NCBI GenBank assembly: GCA_036563645.1
Contig: DATCMA010000027.1
Coordinates: 1-64,000 of the forward strand
Source of the DNA: DATCMA01 sp036563645
GTDB lineage: Bacteria > Actinomycetota > Actinomycetes > Mycobacteriales > Micromonosporaceae
Length of the DNA: 64,000 nt
Direction: 5' to 3'
The position numbers were made by a program, and so were the translations under genes. A model generated the notes under the pieces. It worked only from the letters and a program-made list of their open reading frames with translations. It searched no databases and had not been told where the DNA came from. This document shows, piece by piece, positions 9,801 through 20,014 of the stretch (position 1 is the first letter of the stretch; each line of letters starts with the position of its first letter).

Positions 9801-10589
9801 ACCGCGGCCGACGCGTTCCTCGACACCCCCGCCGGACGCTGGGACATGCACATCCGTGGGCTCCGCTCGTGCCTGCGGGTGCTGCGCGGCCAGCCGGTCC
9901 CCCGTCGCCCCGCCCCGCGCGCGCCGGCCGCGTCTGAGACCACGGCTTCCTCTGACGCCATGCCCCACGCCCTCCCCGCCGCGGAGGCCGACGACGTCAC
10001 CGACGCGGTGGAGACCGGTCGACGCAGCGGATTCCACCGCCTGCACTGGACCGCGCTCAGCTTCGGCGCGCTGTGCCGGGCCCTCCAGGGACGGCACGAC
10101 GAGGCGACCGCGCTCCTGCGCGAGCTGGCCACGAGCTGGTCGGCGGTTCCCGCGCTGGCCAGCGGCGAGTGGATCGGGGCCGCGGGGTACGCCGCGGCGC
10201 TCGTGGGTGTGGAGACCGCGGCCCTCGTGCGCGGCATGCTCAGCCGTCCCGGTCATCGCACCCCGTGGGCCGAAGCCGCGATGTGCACCGTACGGGCGGC
10301 GCTCGCCGCGGACGACGACGACCACGCGCACGCCGCGCAGCTCTACCTCACCGCCGCGGAGACATACGCCCGCATGCCGAACGTCACCGACCAGATGGTC
10401 GCCCTCGCCCTGGCCGCGCACGAGCTGCGCGAGGCCGGCGAGCACAGCGCGGCCGAGGCGGTGCTGTCGGAGGTGCGACCGTTCGCCCTGCGCAACCAGG
10501 CGCCTGGGCTGCTGTGGCTCGCAGATGGCCACACCGCGTTCACCTGGCGCATCGAGCACGGCAGCCGGCGCCCGACGATGGCCAGTTAA
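6804..10589 (+). CDS. Class III nucleotide cyclase / AAA ATPase / TPR regulatory protein with double zinc ribbon
   Basis: A very large cytoplasmic sensor-type protein of 1261 aa. Two zinc-ribbon modules come first (CxxC...CxxC at residues 58-75 and 83-100). A class III adenylate/guanylate cyclase domain follows at about 117-300, with metal-binding Asp125 (FIDLISFT) and Asp169 (EKYIGDAVMAVFG), Lys165 in the purine-selecting position and DVVNTASRLQ near the end. A P-loop ATPase (GPAGIGKTRLVREL, near 350; LVFEDLHWAD as Walker B) leads into a long alpha-helical TPR-like C-terminal half. The Lys and the overall pattern favour ATP, hence cAMP, as product. The GTG start is uncertain and the N-terminal 50 residues are low complexity. 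No LuxR-type DNA-binding domain is seen at the end. It might feed cAMP to the nearby Crp-type regulator, but that is inference. Confidence 0.85.
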   Translation: MGTSTDRLYPAVLTGTVSYPTGGFPTEQSTAILNTAARPPPSALLRPRTQEAGIPAPCARCGRIAADGDRFCAGCGAKLASVCRHCGQPLPADAAYCPSCGTCVAEGIRPAPLEDRRRVSVLFIDLISFTPYVERSDPEVVRAMQTAFFSTARRVIGQYGGIVEKYIGDAVMAVFGAPVATETDALRCVRAGLELQRVLARFTPGGDLNGTSGETLRFRVGVATGEALVDLTAARDGGQGIVSGDVVNTASRLQSVAPPGGVLVCGTTYALTKSAIQYEAREPVVLRGRSSPTEVWLAVAPVEQPPADREHDATPLIDREHELGLLVSALQRSVRDRVPQVVTVLGPAGIGKTRLVRELRRHAERHLDEPLTWWTGRCPPFGEDVTFAALADIVKAEAGILDTDTATTAEARLTRAVAELVPPRDADRMTAALRPLVGLPGPKLPAEETESAWRRFLIALAARQPTVLVFEDLHWADTTMLHFVELLGSAARDVPLLLLCTARLELVDRRPSWRGTTPGSLTITLPPLRDSGIAALYTHLFGQAALPADLLGPLVEVAGGNPLYAHEYVRMLIEQGALHQSGRTWSLEKSQPLPMPESVHAVIAHRVDLLDPQDRAVLLAASVVGMQFWPGAVAAALGQPVEVVERSLRRLEERDFVHEQPTSIMAGQTELRFTHVLVRDVCYQRLPRTERVARHERTADWLDAVSRGRDTDLAEVLAHHRWAAHEIARSLGADTSRYAPAAREALHRAARRAYALHALDAAAGHLARALSLADDSDPVGRLQLELLSAEIALHREGSGFLAQGGTERLTTLAHRLHALGDQTGAARAWTLLGKAAWLSADRGLALSYLEQAVALFAEAPDSAEKADAYAELGRLHMLNYERDPAIRAAEIAADIADRLGIIETRADARITIAVARYQAGDRTGLDALQDATEFCRQHRLLALPRALQNLSHAMREEGDYLGSEALLAEAAEVQGRALTTGYSAEAMSAYFAGDFGKLLTAADAFLDTPAGRWDMHIRGLRSCLRVLRGQPVPRRPAPRAPAASETTASSDAMPHALPAAEADDVTDAVETGRRSGFHRLHWTALSFGALCRALQGRHDEATALLRELATSWSAVPALASGEWIGAAGYAAALVGVETAALVRGMLSRPGHRTPWAEAAMCTVRAALAADDDDHAHAAQLYLTAAETYARMPNVTDQMVALALAAHELREAGEHSAAEAVLSEVRPFALRNQAPGLLWLADGHTAFTWRIEHGSRRPTMAS

Positions 10590-10730
10590 GCGGGGCACGC
10601 ATCACGTCACACGCTGGTCTTCCCCGCGTGACAACGCCCTCCCGCAACCGGCGGTCGACGTGTCACGATTCAGTACAACGGCACGCAAACACGCGCCGCG
10701 AATCGAGACGCTGCGATGCGACGGTAAGGG

Positions 10731-11543
10731 GTGTGGTCGGTGTCACCGGGTGGCGCGCGCCGCGGACGACGCGACAACGGTCTCGATGCGAATGAATACG
10801 CGGTCGTGGGCGATGTCGACCCGCGGATTGGGGAACACCTGCTCGACGTCCTCGCCGCCGGCGGTATCGCCGCCTATCTCCAGCCCTCCGCCGACCTCAA
10901 CCCCATCACCCGCACCACGACCGTGCCCTCCCGTCCGGTTGACCGGCTTTATGTCGACCGGGCCCACCTGCAGACCGCCCGTGATTACTTGTCCCAATTG
11001 ACCCGGGAAGAGGCGACTCGCGCGGATGACGCCACGGGCGACCTCGACACCGCGTGGGCCCGCGTGATCGCCGGCTACCACACGCGGGTCGACCCCGCGC
11101 ACGCGCCGTGGCCCGCCGCGGAGGACCTCCCGGACTCCTCCGGCGCGTCGAGCGCCCCTGAGCGGGAGAGGCCGAACGGGCGCGCCGGGGTATCCCCGTT
11201 GCCGTCCGCCGTCGATATCGCGGGCATCTCCGTGGATCCGCGGACACCGGAGTCATCGCTGTTGGACAGCCTGGAGGCGGACGTCCCGGACGACGACGAG
11301 GAGGGCTACACCCCGCCACCGCCGCCACCGTTGCCGCGGGTGTCGAAGTACGCGATGGTCGGAATAGCCGCCATCGTCGTGGGGTTCGTGCTCTTTTTCT
11401 TCCCCGAGCTGCTCCCCATCAATCGCGGCGTGGTTACAGTCATTGGTTTCGTGAGCGTCCTCGCGGGTTTCGTGACGCTTATCGGACGGCTACGGCCGGA
11501 TAAGGACGAGGACGAGGATCCCAACGACGGCGCCATCGTCTGA
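10731..11543 (+). CDS. Membrane-anchored protein with cytoplasmic N-terminal domain, function unknown
   Basis: A protein of 270 aa from a GTG; another GTG nine bases downstream is possible. Residues 20-110 form a soluble domain (YAVVGDVDPRIGEHLLDVLAAGGIAAYLQP, then DRLYVDRAHLQTARDYL) that I read as a DUF of the kind found in conserved actinobacterial proteins. An acidic, Pro-rich linker follows (EGYTPPPPPPLP). Two transmembrane helices (VGIAAIVVGFVLFFFPELL and VVTVIGFVSVLAGFVTLIGRL) precede a very acidic tail. Orthologues are widespread as conserved hypothetical proteins. Confidence 0.7.
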   Translation: MWSVSPGGARRGRRDNGLDANEYAVVGDVDPRIGEHLLDVLAAGGIAAYLQPSADLNPITRTTTVPSRPVDRLYVDRAHLQTARDYLSQLTREEATRADDATGDLDTAWARVIAGYHTRVDPAHAPWPAAEDLPDSSGASSAPERERPNGRAGVSPLPSAVDIAGISVDPRTPESSLLDSLEADVPDDDEEGYTPPPPPPLPRVSKYAMVGIAAIVVGFVLFFFPELLPINRGVVTVIGFVSVLAGFVTLIGRLRPDKDEDEDPNDGAIV

Positions 11544-11770
11544 AACGGGGGGCGTTGGGCCGCTATCCCCGTTCCCGCAGATGACGGAGGCGCTGGCGAC
11601 GACATATCCCAATATATGCCAATGTTTTGCATGCCACAGCTACTCCAAGAAATGCCCTGACTCCGTAACGTTGGTGTAACTTCGCATCAGTAGGAATACC
11701 TCGATAGATCGGCTACCGCTCACGTGTCCCTGTGACATGGCGGTTGCCGTTGGGAAAACGAGGTGTCCAG

Positions 11771-13179
<1,409 letters not shown>

Positions 13180-13183
<4 letters not shown>

Positions 13184-13992
13184 CGCGTGACCTCCTTCTC
13201 CAGCCAGTCGAGGATCGCGTCGATCGGCTCTCGCCACCGCGCGTCGAGCATGAGGTCATGCCCCATCCCGGGGAAGAGCAGCGGCGCTCCACCGTAGCGA
13301 CGCGCCACCCGTTCCAGCGCGCCGCGCGGCACCACCCGGTCATGCGGGCTGCCCACCACCAGCACCGGTGGGTTGCCGACCGGCGGGTGCGGATCCCGGT
13401 GAAGGAGGAGCTGCCACTGCGCCCGCGCGGAAGCCCGCCCCACCTGCTCGACGTAGCGGCGCGCCGCCTGCTCCGGCAGCTCCGCGCTGAACAGCTGCCG
13501 TGCCGTGAGCCCCAACCGGCCACCGAACAGCGCCGGTATGGTGCCGAGGGGGTTGGCGCGCAGCGCGGCCGCCAGCGTGGCCCACCCGCCGAAAACCGGC
13601 GCCACCAGCACCGCGGCCCGCGCGGGGTAGCGCGCCAGCGCCCGCGCCACCACGAGCGCTCCCGCGCCGTGCCCCACCAGGACCGCCTGCCGCGGCAGGC
13701 TCGCCGCCACCTGCACCACGTCGTGCACGTACGCCCGGAGAGTCGCCGTCGGCGCCGGGGCGCTGGCCCCGTGCCCCCGCAGACTCATCGCGTGCGCGAC
13801 AAACCCGCGGGACGCGGTGTGCTCCAGCCAGTGCTCGACGAAGACCCAGGCGCCGTGCCCGAAACCGGGGACGAACAGCACAGGCGGTTTACCCTCGTCC
13901 ACTTCCGGCGTGGCGGAGACCACCTCACGGCGCGCCGGCGGCACCGGATGCGCCCAGTCCCGCAGCTGTAGCACCCGCGACCGGCGGCTCAT
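13180..13992 (-). CDS. Alpha/beta-hydrolase-fold protein lacking the nucleophilic serine
   Basis: A protein of 270 aa with the overall alpha/beta-hydrolase pattern: PPVLFVPGFGHGAW (oxyanion-hole region), HAMSLRGHGAS, a nucleophile elbow, an acid-containing strand VLVVGSPHDRVVP and the final GMGHDLMLD His. The nucleophile elbow reads VLVGHGAGALV, so the usual Gly-x-Ser-x-Gly has Gly where Ser should be. The DNA there (GGG CAC GGC GCG GGA) leaves no doubt about the reading. The Asp and His remain. The protein is therefore probably not a conventional esterase or lipase. Its ATG overlaps the TGA of the upstream FMO gene (ATGA), so the two are translated together. Confidence 0.8.
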
Positions 13993-15386
13993 GCCGTCAC
14001 CTCCAGCTCGTCGAGGGCTCGCTCGAGCGCGCGTAGGTAGTCGATGGCGCTGACCGTAAACCAGTGTCGCGTCGCGGTCGTCGACGCGCCCCGGTGGTAG
14101 CGGCGGCCCGCCTCCGCGTCGATGCGGGCGTGGAAGGCGCGCGCCCGCTCCGGGGCGACGCGGCGCAGCCGAAGCCACCGGGCGATCGCGACGGTCTGCC
14201 AGTGCACCAGGGGCAGCAGCCCGGAGTCGGGCTCCAGCAGCCCCGCCACCGCCAGCGTGGGGTACCGGCGAGGGAACGCGTGGAGGAAGAGGGTGGGTCG
14301 ACCGGACGGGTCCGGGTCCAGGAGGTCGAGGTCGAGGAACTCGAACCGCGGTTCGTAGCCCGTTGCGAAGATCACCAGATCCGGCTCGATCTCCTCTCCC
14401 CCGACGAGCTCCACCGAGTGCCGGCGGAACCGCGCGATGTCCGGCACCGGGGTGATGCGACCGTGTCCGATGGCGTACGGGAGCTGGCTGGTGACGACGG
14501 GGCGCGTCTCGAAGATCCGATGATCGGGCTTCGGTAGGCCGAAGCGACGGGGATCCCCGACCGTCCACCGCACCGCCCACTCCATGAGCCACTGGCGCAC
14601 CCGCGACGGCACCCGCAGTCGGTGAATCGCGCTGTGCACCTGGTCGAACGGTCGGCCGAGGAGGTACTTCGGGACGTACCAGTAACCGCGCCGGGCCGAG
14701 TGCCAACACTTCGCCGCGTGCTGCGCCGCGTCGACGGCGATATCGCACCCGGAGTTGCCCGCGCCGACGACGAGCACCCGGCGCCCGCGCAGCTGCGTCG
14801 CGTCCTTGTACGCCGAGGCATGGATGACCTCGCCTCGGAACTCGGCGAGACCGTCGTACTCGGGCATCCTCGGCGCCCAGTTGTGCCCGTTGGCGATGAC
14901 GACGGCGGCGTATCGGTGGGTGCGCTGCGCGCCGGAACCGCCCGTGCTCCGGCTGGTCACCTCCCAGCGGTCGCCGTCAACCGGCGTGACCCGGACGACC
15001 TCCATCCCGAACCAGATCTGGGAGCGCAGGTCGAAATGCTCGGCGTAACGCTCCAAATAGGACAGCATCTGGCTGTGGTGGGGGAAGTCGGGCCACGAGT
15101 CCGGCATGGGGAAATCCGGAAACTCCGCGATCGGGCGCGACGCGATGAGGTGGGTGCTGGCGTAGACCGGGCTGCGGTCGTGTCGCCAGTTCCACGCGCC
15201 GCCGATTCCCGACTCGCGCTCGAAACAGTCGACGGCGAACCCATGCTCCCGGAGATTCTTCATCGCGGCCAGGCCGCTGGCGCCGGCGCCGATGACGCAG
15301 ACCGTGTCCCCCCGGTCGTACACGGCGTTGTCATCGCGCTCCGCAGCGGCCGGCGGAGGCGTATCGCGGTCGGTGGAGGTGGACAC
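13989..15386 (-). CDS. Flavin-containing monooxygenase (FMO / Baeyer-Villiger type)
   Basis: A protein of 465 aa from a GTG with AGGAG upstream. The FAD site is VCVIGAGASGLAAMKNL and the NADPH site is VLVVGAGNSGCDIAVD. The FMO fingerprint region is FRGEVIHASAYKD between them. IFATGYEPRF near residue 350 is the second conserved ATG-containing motif. Such enzymes oxygenate soft nucleophiles or ketones using NADPH and O2. It follows rmlB on the same strand after a 144-base gap and overlaps the hydrolase-fold gene. It may lie at the cluster edge or simply be a neighbouring catabolic pair; the sequence does not decide. Confidence 0.85.
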   Translation of the reverse strand: MSTSTDRDTPPPAAAERDDNAVYDRGDTVCVIGAGASGLAAMKNLREHGFAVDCFERESGIGGAWNWRHDRSPVYASTHLIASRPIAEFPDFPMPDSWPDFPHHSQMLSYLERYAEHFDLRSQIWFGMEVVRVTPVDGDRWEVTSRSTGGSGAQRTHRYAAVVIANGHNWAPRMPEYDGLAEFRGEVIHASAYKDATQLRGRRVLVVGAGNSGCDIAVDAAQHAAKCWHSARRGYWYVPKYLLGRPFDQVHSAIHRLRVPSRVRQWLMEWAVRWTVGDPRRFGLPKPDHRIFETRPVVTSQLPYAIGHGRITPVPDIARFRRHSVELVGGEEIEPDLVIFATGYEPRFEFLDLDLLDPDPSGRPTLFLHAFPRRYPTLAVAGLLEPDSGLLPLVHWQTVAIARWLRLRRVAPERARAFHARIDAEAGRRYHRGASTTATRHWFTVSAIDYLRALERALDELEVTA

Positions 15387-15530
15387 CGAATATCTCCTCT
15401 TGTCCCGCACGGATGCCGGACGTGCTGCCGAATCTTCTCGACTCGCGGCCATTGTTGTCCAGCCCCGGTCTCCGCCGCGCGCCCTGTCCGCCCCGCCGCG
15501 GACCGCACCCGGGCGAGGGAGGCCTGACCG

Positions 15531-16523
15531 CTACCCCACCGCGACAGGGACGTCACGCTCCGCGACCAACGGCGCCCACCAATCGACGTTGCGGCGATAC
15601 CACTCGACCACTTCGGCGAGCCCGGTGTCGAACGGCACCTGCGGCGTGAAGCCGAGTTCCTCACGCAGCTTGGTACCGTCCAAGGCGTACCGTCGGTCGT
15701 GCCCCTTGCGGTCGGGCACGTAGCGCACCGCGCTCCAGTCTCGGTCACACAACGTCAGCAGGCGGCGAGTCAACTCCAGGTTGCTCAGCGCCGTACCGCC
15801 TCCGACGTTGTAGATCTCACCGGGACGACCGCGGTGGAGCACGAGCTGCACCGCTCGGCAGTGGTCATCGACGTGAATCCACTCCCGGATGTTCTTCCCA
15901 TCGCCGTAGAGAGGAACCTGCCGGCCACGCAACAAGTTCGTGATGAAGTGGGGTATGAGCTTCTCCACGTGCTGGCGCGGGCCGTAGTTGTTCGAGCAGC
16001 GGGTGATGATGACCGGCAATCCATGGGTGCGCCAATAGGCGCGCGCGATCAGGTCGGCGCCGGCCTTCGAGGCCGCGTAGGGCGAGTTCGGGAGCAGCGG
16101 CTCGTCCTCAGACCAGGCCCCCTCGTCGATGGAGCCGTACACCTCGTCCGTCGAGACGTGCACCACCCGAGGGACCCCGGCGCGCAAACAGCAGTCCAGG
16201 AGGTTCTGCGTCCCGAGGACGTTCGTCCGGACGAACTCCCCCGCTCCGACGAGCGACCGATCCACGTGTGACTCCGCGGCGAAGTGCACCACGGCGTCCT
16301 GCCCGCGAACCACACGCTCGACCACCGTCGGATCACACACGTCTCCCACGACGACGGTCAGCCGCGGGTGCCCGGTTGGCAGGTTGTCGAGCCGGCCAGC
16401 ATAGGTCAGGCGGTCCAATACGGTCACTTCGGCGTCCTCGTAACCCGGATATTCGCCGTCGAGGAGCGCTCGGACGTATCGGGAGCCGATGAATCCCGCC
16501 CCACCGGTGACCAATATGCGCAT
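15531..16523 (-). CDS. rmlB: dTDP-glucose 4,6-dehydratase
   Basis: It converts dTDP-D-glucose to dTDP-4-keto-6-deoxy-D-glucose, the branch point for all 6-deoxysugars of the cluster. The protein is 330 aa, the normal length. Motifs seen: MRILVTGGAGFIGS (NAD-binding Rossmann), HFAAESHVDRS, VSTDEVYGS, NSPYAASKAGADL (the Tyr-x3-Lys of the extended SDRs), RCSNNYGPRQHVEKLIP and YGDGKNIREWIHVDDH. Upstream at 16594-16611 is a SARP-type repeat, so it is likely switched on with the PKS genes, although it lies 15 kb from rmlA. Confidence 0.94.
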   Translation of the reverse strand: MRILVTGGAGFIGSRYVRALLDGEYPGYEDAEVTVLDRLTYAGRLDNLPTGHPRLTVVVGDVCDPTVVERVVRGQDAVVHFAAESHVDRSLVGAGEFVRTNVLGTQNLLDCCLRAGVPRVVHVSTDEVYGSIDEGAWSEDEPLLPNSPYAASKAGADLIARAYWRTHGLPVIITRCSNNYGPRQHVEKLIPHFITNLLRGRQVPLYGDGKNIREWIHVDDHCRAVQLVLHRGRPGEIYNVGGGTALSNLELTRRLLTLCDRDWSAVRYVPDRKGHDRRYALDGTKLREELGFTPQVPFDTGLAEVVEWYRRNVDWWAPLVAERDVPVAVG

Positions 16524-16593
16524 CGCAGGCTCCTTCCCACGCTGGCCGCTCGTGGTGGCCCATCGCGCTAACCGTCATGAGTTTTCGGTCCGC

Positions 16594-16611
16594 GCCTTGA
16601 GCCGGGCTCGA
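16594..16611 (-). promoter_or_regulatory. SARP-type direct repeat upstream of rmlB
   Basis: On the minus strand TCGAGCC (from 16611) and TCAAGGC (from 16600) are exactly 11 bp apart. Eight bases after the second heptamer comes AAAACT (16585-16580), fitting the loose -10 pattern xAxxxT. The second repeat lies 77 bases before the rmlB ATG. Spacing and composition match the known OmpR-like SARP sites. Confidence 0.65.
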
Positions 16612-16704
16612 AGAAAACCGGCGGATCGCTGGGACGCGCGACCACGAGGGATGGGGCGCGATGCCCAGACGTGTGGCCGCGCTGGCGCGATCCGCCGGAT
16701 GCGG

Positions 16705-18888
16705 TCAGACGGAAGCGGGAAGCGTCTCGCGCGCCGGCTCCTCCTCCCGGAAGGCCCGCGACAGCGCGGTGCGCTCGTACCACCGGCTCAGCCCGCGCGG
16801 CGCCCACCAGTTGCCCCGGCCGAGGACGGTCATGACCGCGGGCACGAGCAGCATCCGCACCACCGTGGCGTCCACGAGGACCGCGACGGCGAGGCCGAGG
16901 CCGATCTGCTCCAGCGGACTCGATTCGGCCGCGACGAACGCGCTGAACACGACGATCATCAGTACGGCGGCGGCGGTGATGACCCGACCGCTGCGCTGAA
17001 GCCCGTGCCGTACCGCGGTCGCGGTGTCCTTGCCGGATCGGACGTACTCCACCACCCGGCTGAGCAAGAACACGGTGTAGTCCATCGAGAGGGCGAACGC
17101 GAAGGCGAAGACGCTGACCAGCGAGAACGGATCGAGTCCGCCCGTGGTGAGGGTGTTCAGCACGCTCGCGAGCCACCCGTGCTCGAAGACCCCAACCAGG
17201 ACGCCGAAGGTGGCCCCGAGCGACACCACGTTCATGAGCATCGTGGTCAGCGGGACGACGAGGGAGCCGGTCATCAGGAACAGCAGCACCACCATGACGA
17301 TGAGGGTCGTGCCGATCGCCCACGGCATCCCGCGGATCAAGAGCTCGGACATGTCCAGCAGGGAGGCGGCGTTGCCGGTCACCCACGACTCCACCGGAGG
17401 TCGATCGGCGCGAATACGACGCACCAGGTCACGCGCCGCACCACTGTATTCGGAGACCGCCAAGGTGATATCCACAGTGGAGAGATTCGGGGCCACAGCC
17501 TCCGCGGGTTCGACCGTGCGTACCGCCGGGTCGCCGCGCCACCGCGCCGCCCACGCGTTCAACTGATCGGGCCCGGTCCGCGCCACGACGGTCACCGCCG
17601 GAATCGCGCTCATGCCGAACCGCTCCGCCATCTCCTCGGCCACTTTCCGGGACTCCGACGCGTGCGGCAAGGACTCGATCCCCCCGACCCGCAGCGTCGC
17701 GGTCAGCAACGGAGTGCCGGCGCTGAGCAGCAGGACGACCGTGGTGACGATGACGATGATCGGACGCCGCTGGACCGCCCGCGCCAACCGCGCGAAGACG
17801 CCGGTCTCAAGCTGTTCGCTCCCCCCAGCGCCGATGAGCCCGATGCCGAAGCGCCGCCGGCGTCCCCCCGGGACGCCAATCCACCGGCCGACAAGTCCGA
17901 TCATGGCGGCGGGGATGGTCAGCGCGGCGACCATCGCGACCAGCGCGACGGAGATCCCGGCCGCCGCGGTCGTGCGCATCGTGGGAATGTCGAACATGAA
18001 CAGACCGGTCAACGCGGCCGCCACGGTGAGTCCGCTGAAGGCCACCGTTCGTCCCGCGGTCGACCAAGCCCGCTCGACGGCCTGCCGCGCCGGGAAGCCA
18101 GCGACTGTCTCCTCCCGGTACCGCGCCACCAGCAACAGCCCGTAGTCGATCGACAGGGCCAGCCCGAGCAAGGTGACCACGGAGAGCATCTCGGCGCCGA
18201 GGTCAATGAAGAGACTGAAGCCGAGCAGCAGGACCATCGCGGCGAGCACCGAGCCGATCGCGGCGAGCACCGGCAAGCCAGCGGCGATGACCCCGCCGAA
18301 GACCACGATGAGGACGACCAGTGTCAACGGCAGGGAGACCAACTCAGCGCGCTGGAGATCGGAGGTGAACTGCTGATTCCACTCTTTGTTGATGAGGACG
18401 TCGCCACCGAACCGGACCTGAGCGCCGGGAAGTCGGGTGCGCAGCTCGCGAATCTGTGCGGTGACCGCCTCCGCCGCTTCCTCCTGCGCGGCTTCGTCGG
18501 CCTGGCTCAGCGTGGCGATAACCAAGAAGGCGCGCCCGTCGGCGGATATCAGGTTCGCGATGGGCTGCTCCGTGAGGTAGGGATGGTTCACCTGGTGGAC
18601 CCCGGGCACGCTGGCGGCACGAGTAGCCACCTCGGACACGGCCTGGCGGACCTCGGGTGAGGACGCGTCAACCCGGTCCACCAGCGCGACCACATGCCCA
18701 CCGACCTCGCTCTCGCGCTCGAGGATGGCGGTGCCGCGCGCGGATTCCATGGGATTGGCGGTGGCCGCCTGCTCGATCTTCTCGAAGATGGGTCCGGTCG
18801 CGAGCACGCCACCGACCGCGACGAGCAGCCAACCGAGGAGGACGAGGTATCGGTGCGAGAAACAGACCCTGCCTAGCGCCGCAAGCAT
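16705..18888 (-). CDS. MMPL-family (RND) membrane transporter
   Basis: A protein of 727 aa with two homologous halves, each with one N-terminal helix, a large extracytoplasmic loop and a cluster of five helices. Proton-relay type Asp-Tyr pairs are visible in both halves: LALSIDYGLLLVARYREE and AFALSMDYTVFLLSRVVEY. The ATG at 18888 has AGGGAG about nine bases upstream; the GTG at 18897 sits too close to it. MMPL proteins export lipids or hydrophobic metabolites using the proton gradient. It lies 104 bases after cydB on the same strand and probably shares the transcript that begins at the operator upstream of cydA. A role in exporting an acylated polyketide is plausible. Confidence 0.87.
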   Translation of the reverse strand: MLAALGRVCFSHRYLVLLGWLLVAVGGVLATGPIFEKIEQAATANPMESARGTAILERESEVGGHVVALVDRVDASSPEVRQAVSEVATRAASVPGVHQVNHPYLTEQPIANLISADGRAFLVIATLSQADEAAQEEAAEAVTAQIRELRTRLPGAQVRFGGDVLINKEWNQQFTSDLQRAELVSLPLTLVVLIVVFGGVIAAGLPVLAAIGSVLAAMVLLLGFSLFIDLGAEMLSVVTLLGLALSIDYGLLLVARYREETVAGFPARQAVERAWSTAGRTVAFSGLTVAAALTGLFMFDIPTMRTTAAAGISVALVAMVAALTIPAAMIGLVGRWIGVPGGRRRRFGIGLIGAGGSEQLETGVFARLARAVQRRPIIVIVTTVVLLLSAGTPLLTATLRVGGIESLPHASESRKVAEEMAERFGMSAIPAVTVVARTGPDQLNAWAARWRGDPAVRTVEPAEAVAPNLSTVDITLAVSEYSGAARDLVRRIRADRPPVESWVTGNAASLLDMSELLIRGMPWAIGTTLIVMVVLLFLMTGSLVVPLTTMLMNVVSLGATFGVLVGVFEHGWLASVLNTLTTGGLDPFSLVSVFAFAFALSMDYTVFLLSRVVEYVRSGKDTATAVRHGLQRSGRVITAAAVLMIVVFSAFVAAESSPLEQIGLGLAVAVLVDATVVRMLLVPAVMTVLGRGNWWAPRGLSRWYERTALSRAFREEEPARETLPASV

Positions 18889-18992
18889 GCCCTTCACTCC
18901 CTACGCGATCTGCACGGTCGTGTCGTTCGTTGGTTGTCTCGGGACCCGGGGGCGGGTGCCCGATGCGGGAGACAGCGGTGGGCCGGGCACGG

Positions 18993-20009
18993 TCAGAACC
19001 AGCTGATCCGGCCCGGGACCGGTGGACGAGTCACCCGGGCTTGCCAAAGCCGGGCCGCGACCATCACGGGCAGCACGGGCGCGAGGAGCACGCTGAGCGT
19101 CCGCAAGCTCTGCTCATCGGCCGAGGCGTGGGCGAGGGTCATCCCGGCTGGCGCAGCGTCGAGATACACCAGGAGGTACGGCGCGCGCGCCGCGGCGAGG
19201 AGCACCACCACGGCGCTGAGCGCCGCGCCGGAACACACCAACGCCGCGCCCAGCGCCCCCCGGGCGAGACACCAGATCAGCAGCCCCACCAGAGCACCGA
19301 CTGCGGCGAGCCCGGCCCAGGCCACCGCGGGCTGCTGGGTCGCGACGCGGACCGGTCGGCTCACGACCGCCGTGGCGGCAACCACCGCGACGGCCACGAC
19401 GCCGAAGGACGCCAATCGGCGGCTTATCCGCCGGGCGCGCTCCGCCACAGGGCCGCTCAGCGCGCGCGCCGCGTACAGGGATCCGTGCGCGGTGACGGCG
19501 AGGAGCGCCGCCACCGCGCACACGATCGTGAAGGGCGCGAAGAGTTCGGACGCGCCCACCGCGAGCCGCGCCTCGCTGGTCACCGGCAACGCGCGGTAGA
19601 TCAGTGATCCGATCGCGCCCCAGGCCAGCGCCACGACGGCGCTGGAGGCGACCAGCGCCACCTCCCAGCCGCGCTGCCACCGCCGCCGCGGTAGCCGTCG
19701 ACGCAGGTGCAGGGACGCGTCGCGCACCACCACGGCCGTCACCAAGAGGATGATCACCGGATAACAGCCGGAGATGATTTTGCCTTCGAGGCTGGGGAAG
19801 GCCCCGAGGAGGATCCCGACGATGACCACCAACAGGACCTCGTTGCCCAGGAAGGACCGGCCGATCGCGGCGATCACCGCGTCGCGATCCCGACTGTCCC
19901 GACATATCGCCGGTATCGCCACCGCCATCCCGATGACATAGCCCTCAAGCAGGAGGTAGGCGACGACCGCACAGCCGAGCAGGCTCAACCAGACCACGGG
20001 CCAGTTCAT
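18993..20009 (-). CDS. cydB: Cytochrome bd-type quinol oxidase subunit II
   Basis: A protein of 338 aa with eight to nine hydrophobic helices. It has the N-terminal CydB pattern WLLLEGYVIGMAVAIP-like (seen as VAYLLLEGYVIGMAVAIPAI) and SFLGNEVLLVVIVGILLGAFP. Together with CydA it forms a membrane oxidase that takes electrons from quinol to O2 without pumping protons and resists many inhibitors of the main chain. It starts five bases after the cydA stop. CydDC assembly transporters and CydX are not seen in the window. The second half is more divergent than in housekeeping CydB proteins, being rich in Ala/Val. Confidence 0.85.
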   Translation of the reverse strand: MNWPVVWLSLLGCAVVAYLLLEGYVIGMAVAIPAICRDSRDRDAVIAAIGRSFLGNEVLLVVIVGILLGAFPSLEGKIISGCYPVIILLVTAVVVRDASLHLRRRLPRRRWQRGWEVALVASSAVVALAWGAIGSLIYRALPVTSEARLAVGASELFAPFTIVCAVAALLAVTAHGSLYAARALSGPVAERARRISRRLASFGVVAVAVVAATAVVSRPVRVATQQPAVAWAGLAAVGALVGLLIWCLARGALGAALVCSGAALSAVVVLLAAARAPYLLVYLDAAPAGMTLAHASADEQSLRTLSVLLAPVLPVMVAARLWQARVTRPPVPGRISWF

Positions 20010-20014
20010 GCGAC

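Noticed and set aside
16581..16617. GTTTTC...GAAAAC inverted hexamers near rmlB as a terminator
   Set aside because: The long interior does not pair well, and the same bases contain the SARP repeat and the -10-like hexamer, which explain them better.
16489..18660. 723-residue open frame on the plus strand
   Set aside because: It lies antisense to the clearly transporter-like MMPL gene, and its translation is low-complexity His/Arg/Gly-rich, as expected for the shadow of a high-GC gene.
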